DNA of 64,000 bases from Streptococcus cristatus ATCC 51100 (lineage in GTDB: Bacteria; Bacillota; Bacilli; Lactobacillales; Streptococcaceae). The stretch lies in NCBI RefSeq assembly GCF_011612585.1, contig NZ_CP050133.1, forward strand, positions 372,001 to 436,000, written 5' to 3'. Both the position numbers and the translations under genes were made by a program. Below, piece by piece: positions 38,366 to 48,986 of this stretch (the stretch's first letter is position 1; each line of letters begins with the position of its first letter). The notes under the pieces were generated by a model. That model searched no databases and had not been told where the DNA came from. It worked only from the letters and a program-made list of their open reading frames with translations.

Positions 38366-38383
38366 GATATAGCAGCTCCTTTC

Positions 38384-39185
38384 TTAGTAGTCTTCTAGGA
38401 TATCGCCGATTGGGTCGTTAGATGTAGCAGAACCGCCACCACCGTTTCCGCCTTTCTTAGAAAGGTTGAGGTAGATAAGGGCGATTGCTACACCGATAGC
38501 ACCGAGGGCAATCAAAGTCAATTGGCTAACAGCAGCAAGAGCAAAACCGATAGCAAAGAATGGCCATACTTCGCGAGTTGCCATCATGTTGATAACCATA
38601 GCGTAACCAACGGCAACAACCATTCCCCCGCCGACAGCCATACCGCCTGCCAACCAATCAGGCATCATAGCAAGCAATTTTTGCACTGCTTCTGCAGGGA
38701 TAGCAAGAAGAAGGGCTGCAGGGATAGCGATACGAAGTCCTTGGAGAAGGAGAGCTACAAAGTGCGCACGTTCAACGCTAGCAAAGTCGCCTTTTTTAGC
38801 AGCAGAGTCTGCAGCTAAAAAAGGCAACAGAGATAGTACGCACAATCATAGTAAGGAAGAGACCAGCTACGGCAAGAGGAATCGCGATTGTAGTTGCAAC
38901 TGTGATACCTTTGTCAGTGAAATCTCCACCTTGAACCATGATGATGGCAGCGGCAACTGAAGCCAAGGCAGCGTCAGGAGCAACGGCAGCACCGATGTTA
39001 GCCCAACCAAGAGCGATCATTTGAAGAGATCCGCCAAGGATAACACCAGCAGTTAAGTTACCAGTTACAAGACCGATCAAGGTACATGCAACCAATGGTT
39101 GGTGGAATTGGAATTGGTCCAAGATACCTTCAAGACCAGCTAGGAAGGCAACAAAGACTACTAAAACCATAGAAATAATAGACAT
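38384..39185 (-). pseudogene. manM: Mannose/glucose PTS component IIC, frameshifted
   Basis: The front half, MSIISMVLVVFVAFLAGLEGILDQ to FLTMIVRTISVA (frame ending 38796), and the back half (frame from 38845, AADSAAKKGDFASVERAHF to GGSATSNDPIGDILEDY) together make a complete IIC of about 266 aa. The break falls in a run of six T (minus strand GTTGCCTTTTTTAGCTGC, plus about 38813-38830). With five T the protein reads VAFLAADSAAKKG without interruption. Either a +1 T mutation, a sequencing error in a homopolymer, or a transcript-slippage site. Without repair the EII-Man complex, the main glucose transporter, would be lost. Confidence 0.88.
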
Positions 39186-39229
39186 GTTTTAAATCCTTTC
39201 ATAATAATATGAGAGCGAAACGGTTCAGA

Positions 39230-40219
39230 TTATTGAACGTTGGCTTTGTTAATTAAGTCAAACAAATCTTTCTTAGAATCATTTGGTACTTTACGTACGT
39301 CGAATTCAACTCCGAGGTCACGCAATTTTTCGTAAGTTGCCACGTCGTCCTTGTCCATTGACAGAACGTTGTTGACCATTGTCTTACCAGTTGAGTGAGC
39401 CATTGAGCCGACGTTTAGGGTCTTGATTGGCACACCGCCTTCGATAGCGCGTAGGGCATCTTGCGGAGTTTCAAATAAGATAAGAGCGTGCGTATTACCA
39501 AAGCGTGGATCTTTTGAAACAGCAATCAGCTTATCAATTGGAACAACGTTTGCTTTAACATTACCAGGTGCAGCTTGTTTGATGAGCTCTTTACGAAGTT
39601 CATCCTTAGCTACAGAGTCAGAAGCAACGATGATACGGTCTGCTTTTGAATCTGGAGTCCAAGCTGTTGCAACTTGTCCGTGCAACAAACGTGTATCGAT
39701 ACGAGCAAGGTTGATTTTGAGCTTGCCGTCTCCGATAACAGTTCCTTCTGGGATAGCTGCTTGAGCAACTGGTTCAGCAGCAGGAGCAGCGCTTTCTAAG
39801 ACTGGATTTAGCTCTTCTGGAAGTGCTTTGACACCTTCCTTAGCTTCCTTGATAATGTTTGCAACGACAGCATCTACGCCAGCGTTTGCATCCATCATGC
39901 GCTCTGTGTAGGCTTGAATTAGCATAGGCAGGTTCAAACCTGTAATAATCGCGAACTTGCGGTCTGGATTTTCACCCATGACACGGCTAGCTTGGTTAAA
40001 TGGAGACCCACTCCAAAGGTCAGCCAAGACCAATACCTCATCGTTCGCATCAAACGAAGCCACAGCGTCATTGAATTTTGCATACAGATCATCAGGACCT
40101 TCGTTTGGCATGAAAGTTACAACTTGAACTTTTTCTTGCTCACCAAAAATCATAGAACCTGACTGATGAATGCCGGCAGCAAATTCACCGTGGCTGGCAA
40201 TAATGATTCCAATACTCAT
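39230..40219 (-). CDS. manL: Mannose/glucose PTS component IIAB
   Basis: 329 residues. IIA domain 1-130 has the phospho-His in [15 protein letters not shown]. An Ala/Pro-rich linker (about 145-160) leads to IIB with the phospho-His in [15 protein letters not shown]. It passes phosphate from HPr to incoming glucose or mannose and has regulatory effects on catabolite control in streptococci. First gene of manLMN. Confidence 0.96.
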   Translation of the reverse strand: MSIGIIIASHGEFAAGIHQSGSMIFGEQEKVQVVTFMPNEGPDDLYAKFNDAVASFDANDEVLVLADLWSGSPFNQASRVMGENPDRKFAIITGLNLPMLIQAYTERMMDANAGVDAVVANIIKEAKEGVKALPEELNPVLESAAPAAEPVAQAAIPEGTVIGDGKLKINLARIDTRLLHGQVATAWTPDSKADRIIVASDSVAKDELRKELIKQAAPGNVKANVVPIDKLIAVSKDPRFGNTHALILFETPQDALRAIEGGVPIKTLNVGSMAHSTGKTMVNNVLSMDKDDVATYEKLRDLGVEFDVRKVPNDSKKDLFDLINKANVQ

Positions 40220-40282
40220 TATTGTTTTTCCTCCTTATAAAATGTTTGACTTAAGTTTAAGAAAACTTTAAGGCTAACTATT

Positions 40283-40311
40283 ATTATAAAACGTTTTCAT
40301 GAAAAATGCAA
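40283..40311 (-). promoter_or_regulatory. Promoter of manLMN with an overlapping cre site
   Basis: On the minus strand TTGCAT (40306-40311), 17 bases, TATAAT (40283-40288). ATGAAAACGTTTTAT (40286-40300) matches the CcpA cre consensus WTGNAANCGNWNNCW with one mismatch and covers the -10, so CcpA would repress. Confidence 0.7.
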
Positions 40312-40547
40312 GTACCTGAATCGAGGCGACAATTATTTTCAAATTCTATTTCTAGTGAAAAACGCTGTTATATCAGCCTTTTTTGATCTTTTCTTCTCAC
40401 TAAATAATTAGATGAAGATTAGATCGCTAATGTAACTAGGTTAATATATGAAAGTGGATGAAAATTTCTATGAAAATGCTTATCTGATAAATTGATTAGA
40501 AAGTGAATTTATATAGGAAGAATTTATAGCTGAAGTCCAAGAAGTAT
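40312..40547. other. AT-rich intergenic stretch between manL and the glyQ promoter
   Basis: Very AT-rich, with no ORF, repeat or hairpin that I can support; it separates two divergent transcription units. Confidence 0.5.
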
Positions 40548-40576
40548 TTTACAAATCATCTATTTTCTGCTATAAT
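40548..40576 (+). promoter_or_regulatory. Promoter of glyQS
   Basis: TTTACA (40548-40553), 17 bases, TGC-TATAAT (40571-40576), extended -10. Confidence 0.65.
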
Positions 40577-40582
40577 CTTTTT

Positions 40583-40800
40583 TAGAAAGAATTCTCATTG
40601 TCTACTTTTTAGCGAGTCTGGGTGGGTGGGAGCCAGATAGGGAAGCAGTGCAGATGGCGCTTTCGGTTAACATTTTTAAACGTAATGAAGTAAAAAATTA
40701 GGGTGGAACCGCGTTTTGACGCCCCTAGGTCGCATAGCCTAGGACTGTCGGATGTGGTTCTTTTGCTTGTTCAAACAGAACAGAGGATGGGCCTAGCGCT
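40583..40800 (+). promoter_or_regulatory. Glycine-specific T-box riboswitch of glyQS
   Basis: The T-box sequence AGGGTGGAACCGCG lies at about 40699-40713. A GGC glycine codon stands in the specifier region (GCAGATGGCGC). A GGTTCTTTTG terminator arm that can pair with GAACC follows at about 40755. Uncharged tRNA-Gly would favour read-through into glyQ. Confidence 0.9.
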
Positions 40801-40823
40801 AGAAATAAAAAAAGGAGAAACAA

Positions 40824-41741
40824 ATGTCTAAGAAATTAACATTTCAAGAAATTATCTTGACTTTACAGCAGTTCTGGAATGACCAGGGCTGTATGCTCAT
40901 GCAGGCTTATGATAATGAGAAGGGAGCGGGAACGATGAGCCCCTACACTTTCCTGCGTGCCATTGGTCCTGAACCATGGAATGCGGCCTATGTAGAGCCG
41001 TCTCGTCGGCCAGCAGATGGCCGTTATGGGGAAAATCCGAACCGTCTTTATCAGCACCACCAATTTCAGGTGGTTATGAAGCCGTCCCCAAGCAATATCC
41101 AAGAACTTTACTTGCAGTCTTTGGAACTCTTGGGCATCAATCCGCTGGAGCACGACATTCGCTTTGTTGAGGATAACTGGGAAAATCCGTCAACTGGTTC
41201 AGCTGGTCTGGGCTGGGAAGTCTGGCTGGATGGTATGGAAATCACGCAGTTCACTTACTTCCAGCAGGTCGGAGGTCTACCAACTCAGCCGGTGACTGCT
41301 GAGGTGACTTATGGTCTGGAGCGTCTGGCTTCTTATATCCAAGAAGTGGACTCTGTCTATGACATTGAGTGGGCTGATGGCGTTAAGTACGGTGAAATTT
41401 TCACGCATCCTGAGTATGAGCATTCCAAGTACAGCTTTGAGGTCAGCGACCAAGACTTGCTCCTGGGGAATTTTGAGAAGTTTGAAGCGGAAGCCAAGCG
41501 CTGTCTAGACGAGCATCTGGTACATCCGGCTTATGACTATGTTCTCAAATGCTCGCATACCTTTAACCTCTTAGATGCCCGTGGAGCCGTATCTGTGACT
41601 GAGCGAGCTGGCTATATCGCCCGTATTCGTAATCTGGCGCGTGTTGTGGCCAAGACCTTTGTGGCTGAGCGCAAGCGTCTGGGCTATCCACTTTTGGATG
41701 CAGAGACTCGTGAGAAACTCTTGGCAGAGGAGGGAGAATAA
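40824..41741 (+). CDS. glyQ: Glycyl-tRNA synthetase alpha subunit
   Basis: 305 residues beginning [38 protein letters not shown], the conserved bacterial alpha-chain front with motif 2 region [26 protein letters not shown]. Catalytic half of the alpha2-beta2 enzyme. AGGAG site before the ATG; 2 bases from glyS. Confidence 0.97.
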   Translation: MSKKLTFQEIILTLQQFWNDQGCMLMQAYDNEKGAGTMSPYTFLRAIGPEPWNAAYVEPSRRPADGRYGENPNRLYQHHQFQVVMKPSPSNIQELYLQSLELLGINPLEHDIRFVEDNWENPSTGSAGLGWEVWLDGMEITQFTYFQQVGGLPTQPVTAEVTYGLERLASYIQEVDSVYDIEWADGVKYGEIFTHPEYEHSKYSFEVSDQDLLLGNFEKFEAEAKRCLDEHLVHPAYDYVLKCSHTFNLLDARGAVSVTERAGYIARIRNLARVVAKTFVAERKRLGYPLLDAETREKLLAEEGE

Positions 41742-41743
41742 TC

Positions 41744-43783
41744 ATGGTAAAAAATTTATTAGTTGAATTAGGCTTGGAGGAAATGCCAGCCTATGTCGTG
41801 ACACCGAGCATGAAGCAGCTGCGCGACAAGATGGGAGCCTTCCTGACAGACCATCGTCTGACCTTTGAGAAAATTGAAATGTTCTCAACGCCTCGTCGCT
41901 TGGCGGTGCGCGTGGTTGGCTTGGCGGACAAGCAGTCTGATCTGACAGAAGATTTCAAAGGCCCTTCTAAGAAAATCGCTCTGGACGCTGACGGCAACTT
42001 TACCAAGGCTGCAGAAGGCTTTGTCCGTGGTAAGGGCTTGACGGTTGAGGACATTACTTTCCGTGAAATCAAGGGGGAAGAATACGTCTATGTGACCAAG
42101 GAAGAAATCGGCCGCCCAGTAGAGGAAATCATACCAGCAGTGACGGAAGTTCTGCAAGCTTTGACCTTCCCTGTCAGCATGCACTGGGCCAACAACACCT
42201 TTGAATACATCCGCCCAGTTCACACCTTGACTGTGCTCTTAGATGAGCAGGCCTTTGATTTGGATTTCTTGGACATCAAGAGCGGTCGTACTAGCCGTGG
42301 ACACCGTTTCTTGGGGAAAGAAACGCAGATTTCTTCAGCAGATTCTTATGAAGATGACCTACGGGCTCAGTTTGTCATTACCAATCCTCTTGAGCGGGGA
42401 GATATGATTGTCGAGCAGATTCGAGCACTGGAAGGGGAGCACGGGGTTTCTATTGAGATTGACGAAGACCTGCTTAATGAGGTGTTGAATCTGGTAGAAT
42501 ATCCAACTGCTTTCTTGGGTAATTTTGATGCCAAATACTTAGAGGTGCCTGAGGAAGTGCTGGTCACTTCCATGAAAGAGCATCAGCGTTACTTTGTTGT
42601 GCGCGATGCTGAAGGCAAGCTATTGCCACACTTTATCTCTGTCCGCAACGGAAATGCAGAGCATTTAGAAAATGTCATCAAGGGAAATGAGAAAGTCTTG
42701 GTGGCTCGTCTGGAAGATGGGGAATTCTTCTGGCGGGAAGACCAAAAACTAGCTATTGCCGACTTGGTTGAAAAGCTGAGCAATGTGACCTTCCACGAAA
42801 AGATTGGCTCTCTGGCAGAGCACATGGAGCGGACTGGTAAGATTGCTGCTCTCTTAGCCCAAGAAGCAGGATTGGATGCTGATGAGACAGCCGACTTAGC
42901 TCGTGCAGCAGCTATTTATAAGTTTGATTTGTTGACGGGTATGGTTGGTGAGTTTGATGAGCTGCAAGGTATCATGGGTGAGAAGTATGCTCTTCTGGCT
43001 GGTGAGAATGCTGCGGTGGCGGCTGCCATTCGGGAGCACTATATGCCGACATCAGCCGATGGCGAATTGCCTGATACCAAGGTCGGTGCGGTCTTGGCTC
43101 TGGCTGATAAGTTGGATACTATTCTGTCCTTCTTCTCAGTTGGCTTGATTCCAAGCGGTTCCAATGACCCTTATGCGCTGCGCCGTGCAACTCAGGGTGT
43201 TGTGCGTATCTTGGATAAATTCGGCTGGAACATTGACTTGGCTCAGTTGGTTAGCCGACTTTACGAACTGAAATTTGATAGCCTAAGTTATGAAAATCAA
43301 GAGGCCGTGCTAGACTTCTTCCGTGCCCGCGTTGAGAAAATGATGGACCGTAGCATTCCGAAAGACATCGTGACGGCTGTTCTTCAAAGCACTCACTTTG
43401 TCGTACGCGATTTGGTAGAAACGGCTGGGCTTCTAGCGGAAAAAGCCAAAGAAGACAACTTCAAGTCAGCAGTGGAAAGCCTGTCTCGGGTCTTCAATCT
43501 AGCTGAGAAAGCCCAAGGGCAGACAGCTGTCAATCCAGCCCTCTTTGAAAATCAAGAGGAAAAAGACTTGGCTGCGGCCATTGAAAAGGTGGAGCTGACG
43601 CCTGACTTAGCTGCCAATCTGGACCAACTCTTTGCTCTCAGTCCAGTTATCGATGCTTTCTTTGACCATACTATGGTGATGGCAGAAGATGAGGCTGTGC
43701 GTAACAATCGCCTAGCTCTCCTAGCTTCTTTGACAGCCAAAGCGGGACAAATGGCTCAGTTTAATCAGATTAATACCAAATAA
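41744..43783 (+). CDS. glyS: Glycyl-tRNA synthetase beta subunit
   Basis: 679 residues, beginning [22 protein letters not shown]. It contains an HD-like region ([28 protein letters not shown]) and a C-terminal DALR anticodon-binding part. It recognises tRNA-Gly. Co-transcribed with glyQ and probably the DUF896 gene. Confidence 0.97.
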   Translation: MVKNLLVELGLEEMPAYVVTPSMKQLRDKMGAFLTDHRLTFEKIEMFSTPRRLAVRVVGLADKQSDLTEDFKGPSKKIALDADGNFTKAAEGFVRGKGLTVEDITFREIKGEEYVYVTKEEIGRPVEEIIPAVTEVLQALTFPVSMHWANNTFEYIRPVHTLTVLLDEQAFDLDFLDIKSGRTSRGHRFLGKETQISSADSYEDDLRAQFVITNPLERGDMIVEQIRALEGEHGVSIEIDEDLLNEVLNLVEYPTAFLGNFDAKYLEVPEEVLVTSMKEHQRYFVVRDAEGKLLPHFISVRNGNAEHLENVIKGNEKVLVARLEDGEFFWREDQKLAIADLVEKLSNVTFHEKIGSLAEHMERTGKIAALLAQEAGLDADETADLARAAAIYKFDLLTGMVGEFDELQGIMGEKYALLAGENAAVAAAIREHYMPTSADGELPDTKVGAVLALADKLDTILSFFSVGLIPSGSNDPYALRRATQGVVRILDKFGWNIDLAQLVSRLYELKFDSLSYENQEAVLDFFRARVEKMMDRSIPKDIVTAVLQSTHFVVRDLVETAGLLAEKAKEDNFKSAVESLSRVFNLAEKAQGQTAVNPALFENQEEKDLAAAIEKVELTPDLAANLDQLFALSPVIDAFFDHTMVMAEDEAVRNNRLALLASLTAKAGQMAQFNQINTK

Positions 43784-43803
43784 AAGGTATGAGGGGTATA
43801 ATC

Positions 43804-44061
43804 ATGGATCCTAAAAAAATTGAACGCATTAACGAACTGGCTAAAAAGAAAAAAGCGGAAGGCCTAACTGCTGAAGAAAAAGTGGAACAAGCTAAACTTC
43901 GTGAAGAGTATATCGAAGGCTACCGTCGCTCTGTTCGCCATCACATCGAAGGCATCAAGATTGTCGACGAGGATGGTAATGATGTAACGCCTGAAAAATT
44001 GCGCCAAGTTCAGCGCGAGAAAGGTCTTCATGGCCGCAGTCTAGATGATCCAAATTCATAA
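43804..44061 (+). CDS. DUF896 protein (YnzC-like)
   Basis: 85 residues from ATG 43804, with GAGGGG 7-8 bases ahead; ATG 43789 is in frame but has a poorer context. DUF896 shows two antiparallel helices: [52 protein letters not shown]. Small basic cytoplasmic proteins of unknown role. It sits at the end of the glyQS unit, as is common in streptococci, with a structured repeat 14 bases behind. Confidence 0.88.
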   Translation: MDPKKIERINELAKKKKAEGLTAEEKVEQAKLREEYIEGYRRSVRHHIEGIKIVDEDGNDVTPEKLRQVQREKGLHGRSLDDPNS

Positions 44062-44075
44062 AAACAAGAAAAAGA

Positions 44076-44258
44076 GAGAGTGGGACAGAAATCGGTAATT
44101 CGTTAGAATTCGATTTCGTCGTCCCACCTCTGCACAGTTGAGTAGGGCTGTAAAAGCTGATGAAATCAGCGTAGTAGAGCCCACTCAACCACTGCGTCTT
44201 GCTCTACAATCCAAAGACAATTGAAGAGTCTAGGACTTTTGTCCCAGACTCTTTTTTT
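44076..44258 (+). repeat. Structured intergenic repeat, copy 3 of 5
   Basis: Same element as at 7514, starting GAGAGTGGGACAGAAATCGG and ending TAGGACTTTTGTCCCAGACTC plus seven T. It is downstream of the DUF896 gene, same orientation. From 44259 to 44380 nothing further is recognised. Confidence 0.85.
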
Positions 44259-44380
44259 GAATTTAGAATTTCGCTTAAGGCTAGGAATACTTATAAACTT
44301 GCTTCATAATATTGAGGAATACAGCATTATAAGGAGGAGCAAGAAACAATGCTCTAGAAAACAGTAGGTAAGTTAGGATT

Positions 44381-45343
44381 CTATCCTTCTATATAATCTC
44401 TTAATGCTTGACCACTCAGGCTGACATTGAGGGCAATCAGCAGCTTGATGCGAGCCTTCGGTGCATTGAGCTCTTTGACAAACATGATTCCAGCTTGGTG
44501 CAGCTTGACACCGCCCCCTTGATAGGCGTAGACAGGCTCAGCAATGCCGTTGAAACAGCGTGAAACGAGAGCGATGGGGAGACCAGCTTCTGCCATCTCT
44601 GTTAATTTTTCCGCAGTTTCTTTTGGCAGATTGCCTGCGCCAAAGGCTTCGATGATGAGGCCATCCAACTTTTGCCAATCCAGCATATCAAGCAGTTCTG
44701 TTTTCATACCGGCATAGGCTGGAATGATGGGTACCAACCCTGAAATGCTAGTCAGGTCAAAGCGGACGCGAGGTTCTGCTGTTTTGAAATAGAGAATTTC
44801 GTGTTTCATGACCAGGCCTAGAGGACCGTGCGTCGGAGTTTGAAAGGTGCTGACATTGGTGGTGTGGGTTTTAGTGACATATTTGGCAGCATGGACTTCA
44901 TCATTCATGACAACGAGAACGCCCTTGCCTCGACTCTTCTCGTCACTGGCTACCCGCAAAGCAGTCAGGTAGTTATAAACTCCGTCACTACCGAGTTCAT
45001 TTGAACTTCTCATAGCCCCGGTCAAAACGACAGGGATGTCAGGCAGGTCCATGGTATCAAGGAAGTAGGCTGTTTCCTCTAGAGTATCGGTTCCGTGGGT
45101 AATAACGACGCCGTCGTATCGATCCGCGTCATCCTTGATTTTTTGGTAGAGGTCGAGCATGTGCTGGGGAGTGATGTAAGGACTGGGAACATTGAAGAAA
45201 TCAACCACTGTCACCTCAATACCCTCTAAGGGAACAGCCACATGGTTCATGGGATTGTCTTGGCTGCTATTGACAGCGCCACTTCCATCAGCCTGCATGG
45301 AAATGGTTCCACCCGTATGTAAAACTAAAATTTGCTTATTCAT
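44381..45343 (-). CDS. ansA: L-asparaginase, type I
   Basis: 320 residues. Catalytic Thr motif 1 is LHTGGTISM and motif 2 is VITHGTDTLEETAYFL. No signal peptide, so it is the cytoplasmic form converting asparagine to aspartate and ammonia. It lies divergent to the HAD gene, sharing the 45344-45397 promoter region. Confidence 0.94.
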   Translation of the reverse strand: MNKQILVLHTGGTISMQADGSGAVNSSQDNPMNHVAVPLEGIEVTVVDFFNVPSPYITPQHMLDLYQKIKDDADRYDGVVITHGTDTLEETAYFLDTMDLPDIPVVLTGAMRSSNELGSDGVYNYLTALRVASDEKSRGKGVLVVMNDEVHAAKYVTKTHTTNVSTFQTPTHGPLGLVMKHEILYFKTAEPRVRFDLTSISGLVPIIPAYAGMKTELLDMLDWQKLDGLIIEAFGAGNLPKETAEKLTEMAEAGLPIALVSRCFNGIAEPVYAYQGGGVKLHQAGIMFVKELNAPKARIKLLIALNVSLSGQALRDYIEG

Positions 45344-45397
45344 AGATGAGCTTCTCCGTGAATTGTGTTATAATTTATTGTATCATAAAAGGAAAGA

Positions 45398-46816
45398 ATG
45401 AGAAAATCAATGGAAATAAAAGCCGTCTTTTTTGATATAGATGGAACCTTGATTAATGACAGTCGAACCGTCTTGAAATCGACAGAAGCTGCCATTAAGA
45501 GTTTGCAGGAACAAGGGATTTTGGTCGGTTTAGCAACAGGTCGGGGCCCCTTCTTTGTCAAGCCTTTTATGGATAAGCTGGATTTAGACTTTGCTGTCAC
45601 CTACAATGGTCAGTATATTTTTTCAAAGGACAGGGTCATTTCTGCCACACCGATTGATAAGCAGAGCCTGCGTGATCTGATTGCTTATGCCAAGGAGCAC
45701 CGAAAAGAGATTTCCTTGGGGACAGAACAGGCCATGCAAGGTTCAAAAATTATGACCTTTGGTATGAGTTCTTTTTCACAGTGGGCTACCCAGTTTATTC
45801 CTAGAAAAATGACTCGGACGGTGAGCCATGGTTTTAACAAGATTGTGAGTAAGGCCCTGCCTCAGCATGAAGAAGACCTGCTGAAATTGATTCAAGAACC
45901 TATCTATCAAGTTCTGATTTTGGCGGATCCGGCTGAGAGTGCAAAGATTGAAGCAGATTTCCCCCATTTGAAATTTACTCGTTCGAGCCCTTATGCGGCG
46001 GACATTATCAATCAAGGGATGTCCAAGCTGGAGGGGATTCGTCTAGTCGGTCAAGAGTATGGCTTTGATATTCATCAGGTCATGGCCTTCGGCGACTCCG
46101 ACAATGACTTGGAAATGCTGTCGGGAGTTGGTTTGTCTATTGCTATGGGAAATGGCACCAGCTCTGTCAAAGAAGTAGCCAAGCATACGACTAGCAGCAA
46201 TAGTCAGGATGGGATTCATCGGGCACTTGAACATTTCGGTATTTTGGCCAGTGAGAAAGTCTTTGTGTCCCGCGATCACCATTTCAATAAGGTCAAGACC
46301 TTCCATGGTGTCATGGATGAGTCTACGCAGGAAGAACCCATCGCTTGGACACCAGAGGAAGCTCGGCACCGTGCTGACTTCAAGTTGGAAGAGTTGGTTG
46401 AATTTCTCAGAGCTGCCAGCTCATCAGAGGAAGAATTTGATCAGTCGATGGCTAGAATGCACGAGGCTTTAGATAAGGCTGCTGCCAAGGTTCGTAGCAA
46501 GAGTAAGGCAGAAATTTCTTTAGTTGGTCAAGTTGATGCTCTGATCGATACGCTCTACTTTACTTACGGTAGCTTTGTCTTGATGGGAGTTGATCCTGAG
46601 CGGATTTTCGATATTGTCCATCAGGCCAATATGGGGAAAATTTTCCCAGATGGAAAAGCGCATTTTGATCCAGTAACCCATAAAATCCTCAAACCAGATG
46701 ACTGGGAAGAAAAATATGCGCCAGAACCAGCGATCGAATGGGAGTTGGAGCGACAGATTCAGGCCTATCAGCGCAATGTGGAAAAGGCGCAAAAAGAAAC
46801 AAAAGACGAGGAGTAG
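45398..46816 (+). CDS. Cof-type HAD phosphatase fused to a PRA-PH/MazG-like pyrophosphohydrolase domain
   Basis: 472 residues. Residues about 5-285 form a HAD-IIB phosphatase: AVFFDIDGTLINDSR (motif I, two Asp), LATGRGPFF, and motif IV AFGDSDNDLEML. Residues about 290-460 resemble the all-alpha phosphoribosyl-ATP pyrophosphohydrolase/MazG fold: FKLEELVEFLRAAS, GQVDALIDTLYFTYGSFVLMGVDPERIFDIVHQANMGK, ILKPDDWEEK. Such fusions suggest house-cleaning of odd nucleotides or sugar phosphates; the substrate is unknown. ATG 45398 has AAGGA 4 bases ahead; ATG 45410 is possible. Confidence 0.88.
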   Translation: MRKSMEIKAVFFDIDGTLINDSRTVLKSTEAAIKSLQEQGILVGLATGRGPFFVKPFMDKLDLDFAVTYNGQYIFSKDRVISATPIDKQSLRDLIAYAKEHRKEISLGTEQAMQGSKIMTFGMSSFSQWATQFIPRKMTRTVSHGFNKIVSKALPQHEEDLLKLIQEPIYQVLILADPAESAKIEADFPHLKFTRSSPYAADIINQGMSKLEGIRLVGQEYGFDIHQVMAFGDSDNDLEMLSGVGLSIAMGNGTSSVKEVAKHTTSSNSQDGIHRALEHFGILASEKVFVSRDHHFNKVKTFHGVMDESTQEEPIAWTPEEARHRADFKLEELVEFLRAASSSEEEFDQSMARMHEALDKAAAKVRSKSKAEISLVGQVDALIDTLYFTYGSFVLMGVDPERIFDIVHQANMGKIFPDGKAHFDPVTHKILKPDDWEEKYAPEPAIEWELERQIQAYQRNVEKAQKETKDEE

Positions 46817-46882
46817 CGGCTCTTCATCAGCAGAATTTTTATTTTACGATACTCAATCGAATTATTTTACGGAGGTTTTCTC

Positions 46883-47944
46883 ATGTTATCAAGAGTTGAA
46901 AAATTTGAAGCAGCCTTGGCTCAGACAGAATGTGATGCTGTCCTAGTAACCAATCTGAAAAATATTTACTATCTGACTGGTTTTAGTGGCACAGAAGCGA
47001 CGGTTTTCATCAGCAAGTCACGACGGATTTTCCTGACGGATTCTCGCTATACCTTGATTGCCAAGGGCGTGGTTGAAGGCTTTGATATTGTTGAAACACG
47101 GGATGCAGTTGGAGAAATTGCTAAAATCATTGCAGACGACAAGTTGGCAAAAATCGGTTTTGATGATGAAATTTCCTATGCTTACTTCAAGATGCTGGAA
47201 AGTGTGTTTGCTGGTCATGAGCTGGTGCCGATGACAGGCTTTATCGAAAATCTGCGCATGATCAAGGATGAGCAAGAAATCGCGACCATTCGCAAGGCCT
47301 GCCAGATTTCTGATCAAGCCTTCCTAGATGTGCTGGACTTTATCAAGCCTGGTCAGACGACAGAGCTGGCTGTCATGAACTTTTTGGATGCCCGTATGCG
47401 CCAGCTAGGTGCTTCAGGTGCCTCCTTTGACTTCATCATCGCTTCGGGCTACCGCTCTGCTATGCCGCACGGTGTGGCTAGTGACAAGGTCATCCAAAAT
47501 GGTGAAACCTTGACCATGGACTTTGGCTGCTATTATAACCACTATGTCAGTGATATGACGCGGACTGTTCATGTGGGACAGGTGACGGACGAAGAGCGGG
47601 AGATTTATGACATTGTCCTGCGCAGCAATCAAGCCTTGATAGAAGCGGCTAAAGCTGGACTCAGCTGTATTGATTTTGACCGGATTCCTCGTCAAATTAT
47701 CAACGATGCAGGCTACGGACCTTACTTCAGCCACGGTATTGGTCACGGAATTGGGCTGGATATCCATGAGATTCCTTACTTTGGTAAGTCAGAAGAGCCG
47801 ATCAAGGCTGGCATGGTTCTGACCGATGAGCCGGGGATCTATCTGGATGGTAAATACGGCGTTCGGATCGAAGATGACCTTCTGATCACAGAGACTGGTT
47901 GTGAGGTCTTGACCCTCGCTCCAAAAGAATTGATTGTGATTTGA
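46883..47944 (+). CDS. pepQ: Xaa-Pro peptidase (PepQ/PepP-like, M24 family)
   Basis: 353 residues. N-terminal creatinase-like domain to about 125. The M24 pita-bread domain shows metal ligands in MDFGCYYNHYVSDMTRTVHVG (two Asp), FSHGIGHGIGLDIHE (His), DEPGIYL (Glu) and VRIEDDLLI (Glu). It cleaves proline-containing dipeptides or N-termini. The PepQ label follows streptococcal usage; aminopeptidase P activity cannot be excluded. It lies just upstream of efp, as in related genomes. Confidence 0.88.
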   Translation: MLSRVEKFEAALAQTECDAVLVTNLKNIYYLTGFSGTEATVFISKSRRIFLTDSRYTLIAKGVVEGFDIVETRDAVGEIAKIIADDKLAKIGFDDEISYAYFKMLESVFAGHELVPMTGFIENLRMIKDEQEIATIRKACQISDQAFLDVLDFIKPGQTTELAVMNFLDARMRQLGASGASFDFIIASGYRSAMPHGVASDKVIQNGETLTMDFGCYYNHYVSDMTRTVHVGQVTDEEREIYDIVLRSNQALIEAAKAGLSCIDFDRIPRQIINDAGYGPYFSHGIGHGIGLDIHEIPYFGKSEEPIKAGMVLTDEPGIYLDGKYGVRIEDDLLITETGCEVLTLAPKELIVI

Positions 47945-48005
47945 GAATTATCAAGCTTTATGGTAGAATAAAGAGTAAATTATTTATTAAAGAGGTAAAA
48001 AACAA

Positions 48006-48566
48006 ATGATTGAAGCAAGCAAGCTGAAAGCTGGAATGACTTTTGAAACTGCTGATGGTAAATTGATCCGTGTCTTGGAAGCAAGCCACCACAAACCAGG
48101 TAAGGGAAATACTATCATGCGTATGAAATTGCGTGATGTTCGTACTGGTTCTACATTTGAGACTAGCTACCGTCCAGAAGAAAAATTTGAACAAGCTATC
48201 ATTGAAACAGTACCAGCACAATACTTGTACCAAATGGATGGTACTGCGTATTTCATGAATACTGAGACTTACGATCAATACGAAATTCCAGTCGTTAATG
48301 TAGAGGACGAGTTGAAATTCATCCTTGAAAACTCAGACGTGAAAATCCAATTCTACGGATCAGAAGTGATCGGTGTAACAGTACCTACAACTGTTGAATT
48401 GGTGGTAACAGAAACACAACCATCTATCAAAGGTGCTACCGTAACAGGTTCTGGTAAGCCAGCAACTCTTGAAACAGGTCTTGTTGTCAATGTACCAGAC
48501 TTCATCGAAGTTGGACAAAAATTGGTCATCAATACAGCAGAAGGAACTTACGTTTCTCGTGCGTAA
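48006..48566 (+). CDS. efp: Elongation factor P
   Basis: 186 residues. The KOW-like N-domain has the exposed loop [21 protein letters not shown], whose Lys may be modified. OB domains II and III follow, ending [24 protein letters not shown]. It relieves ribosome stalling at proline stretches. Confidence 0.97.
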   Translation: MIEASKLKAGMTFETADGKLIRVLEASHHKPGKGNTIMRMKLRDVRTGSTFETSYRPEEKFEQAIIETVPAQYLYQMDGTAYFMNTETYDQYEIPVVNVEDELKFILENSDVKIQFYGSEVIGVTVPTTVELVVTETQPSIKGATVTGSGKPATLETGLVVNVPDFIEVGQKLVINTAEGTYVSRA

Positions 48567-48596
48567 TCTTAATCTTTCAGATAGAAAGGAATTATT

Positions 48597-48986
48597 ATGG
48601 CAAACGAACAATTAGGCGAAATCGTTATTGCGCCACGAGTCTTGGAAAAAATTATTGCCATTGCTACGGCTAAGGTAGAGGGCGTTCATTCTTTTGCAAA
48701 TAAAAGCATGTCCGATAGCCTTTCTATGCGTACGCTTGGACGCGGTGTTGCGCTGCATACGGATGAAAGTGGCGACATATCAGTGGATATCTACCTCTAT
48801 CTGGAGTACGGTATCAGTGTACCAACAGTTGCAGTTGCGATCCAAAAAGCAGTCAAAAGTGCTGTGAACGATATGGCTGAAGTGGAGCTGTCTGCTGTTA
48901 ATATCCACGTGGCAGGCATTGTTCCAGAAAAATCACCAAAACCAGATTTGAAAGATCTGTTTGATGAGGATTTCCTCAATGACTGA
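48597..48986 (+). CDS. Asp23-family protein (YqhY-like)
   Basis: 129 residues, Asp23 domain: LGEIVIAPRVLEKIIAIATAKVEGVHSFANKSM and VDIYLYLEYGISVPTVAVAIQKAVKSAVNDM. The acidic tail LKDLFDEDFLND is typical. The YqhY member between efp and nusB is conserved in Firmicutes and has been linked to control of acetyl-CoA carboxylase in Bacillus. It overlaps nusB by 8 bases. Confidence 0.9.
   Translation: MANEQLGEIVIAPRVLEKIIAIATAKVEGVHSFANKSMSDSLSMRTLGRGVALHTDESGDISVDIYLYLEYGISVPTVAVAIQKAVKSAVNDMAEVELSAVNIHVAGIVPEKSPKPDLKDLFDEDFLND

Noticed and set aside
38810..38832. Programmed -1 frameshifting at the T-run of manM
   Set aside because: A -1 slip at this run leads straight to TAG; only a +1 shift or loss of one T restores the protein, so it is not a standard slippery site.
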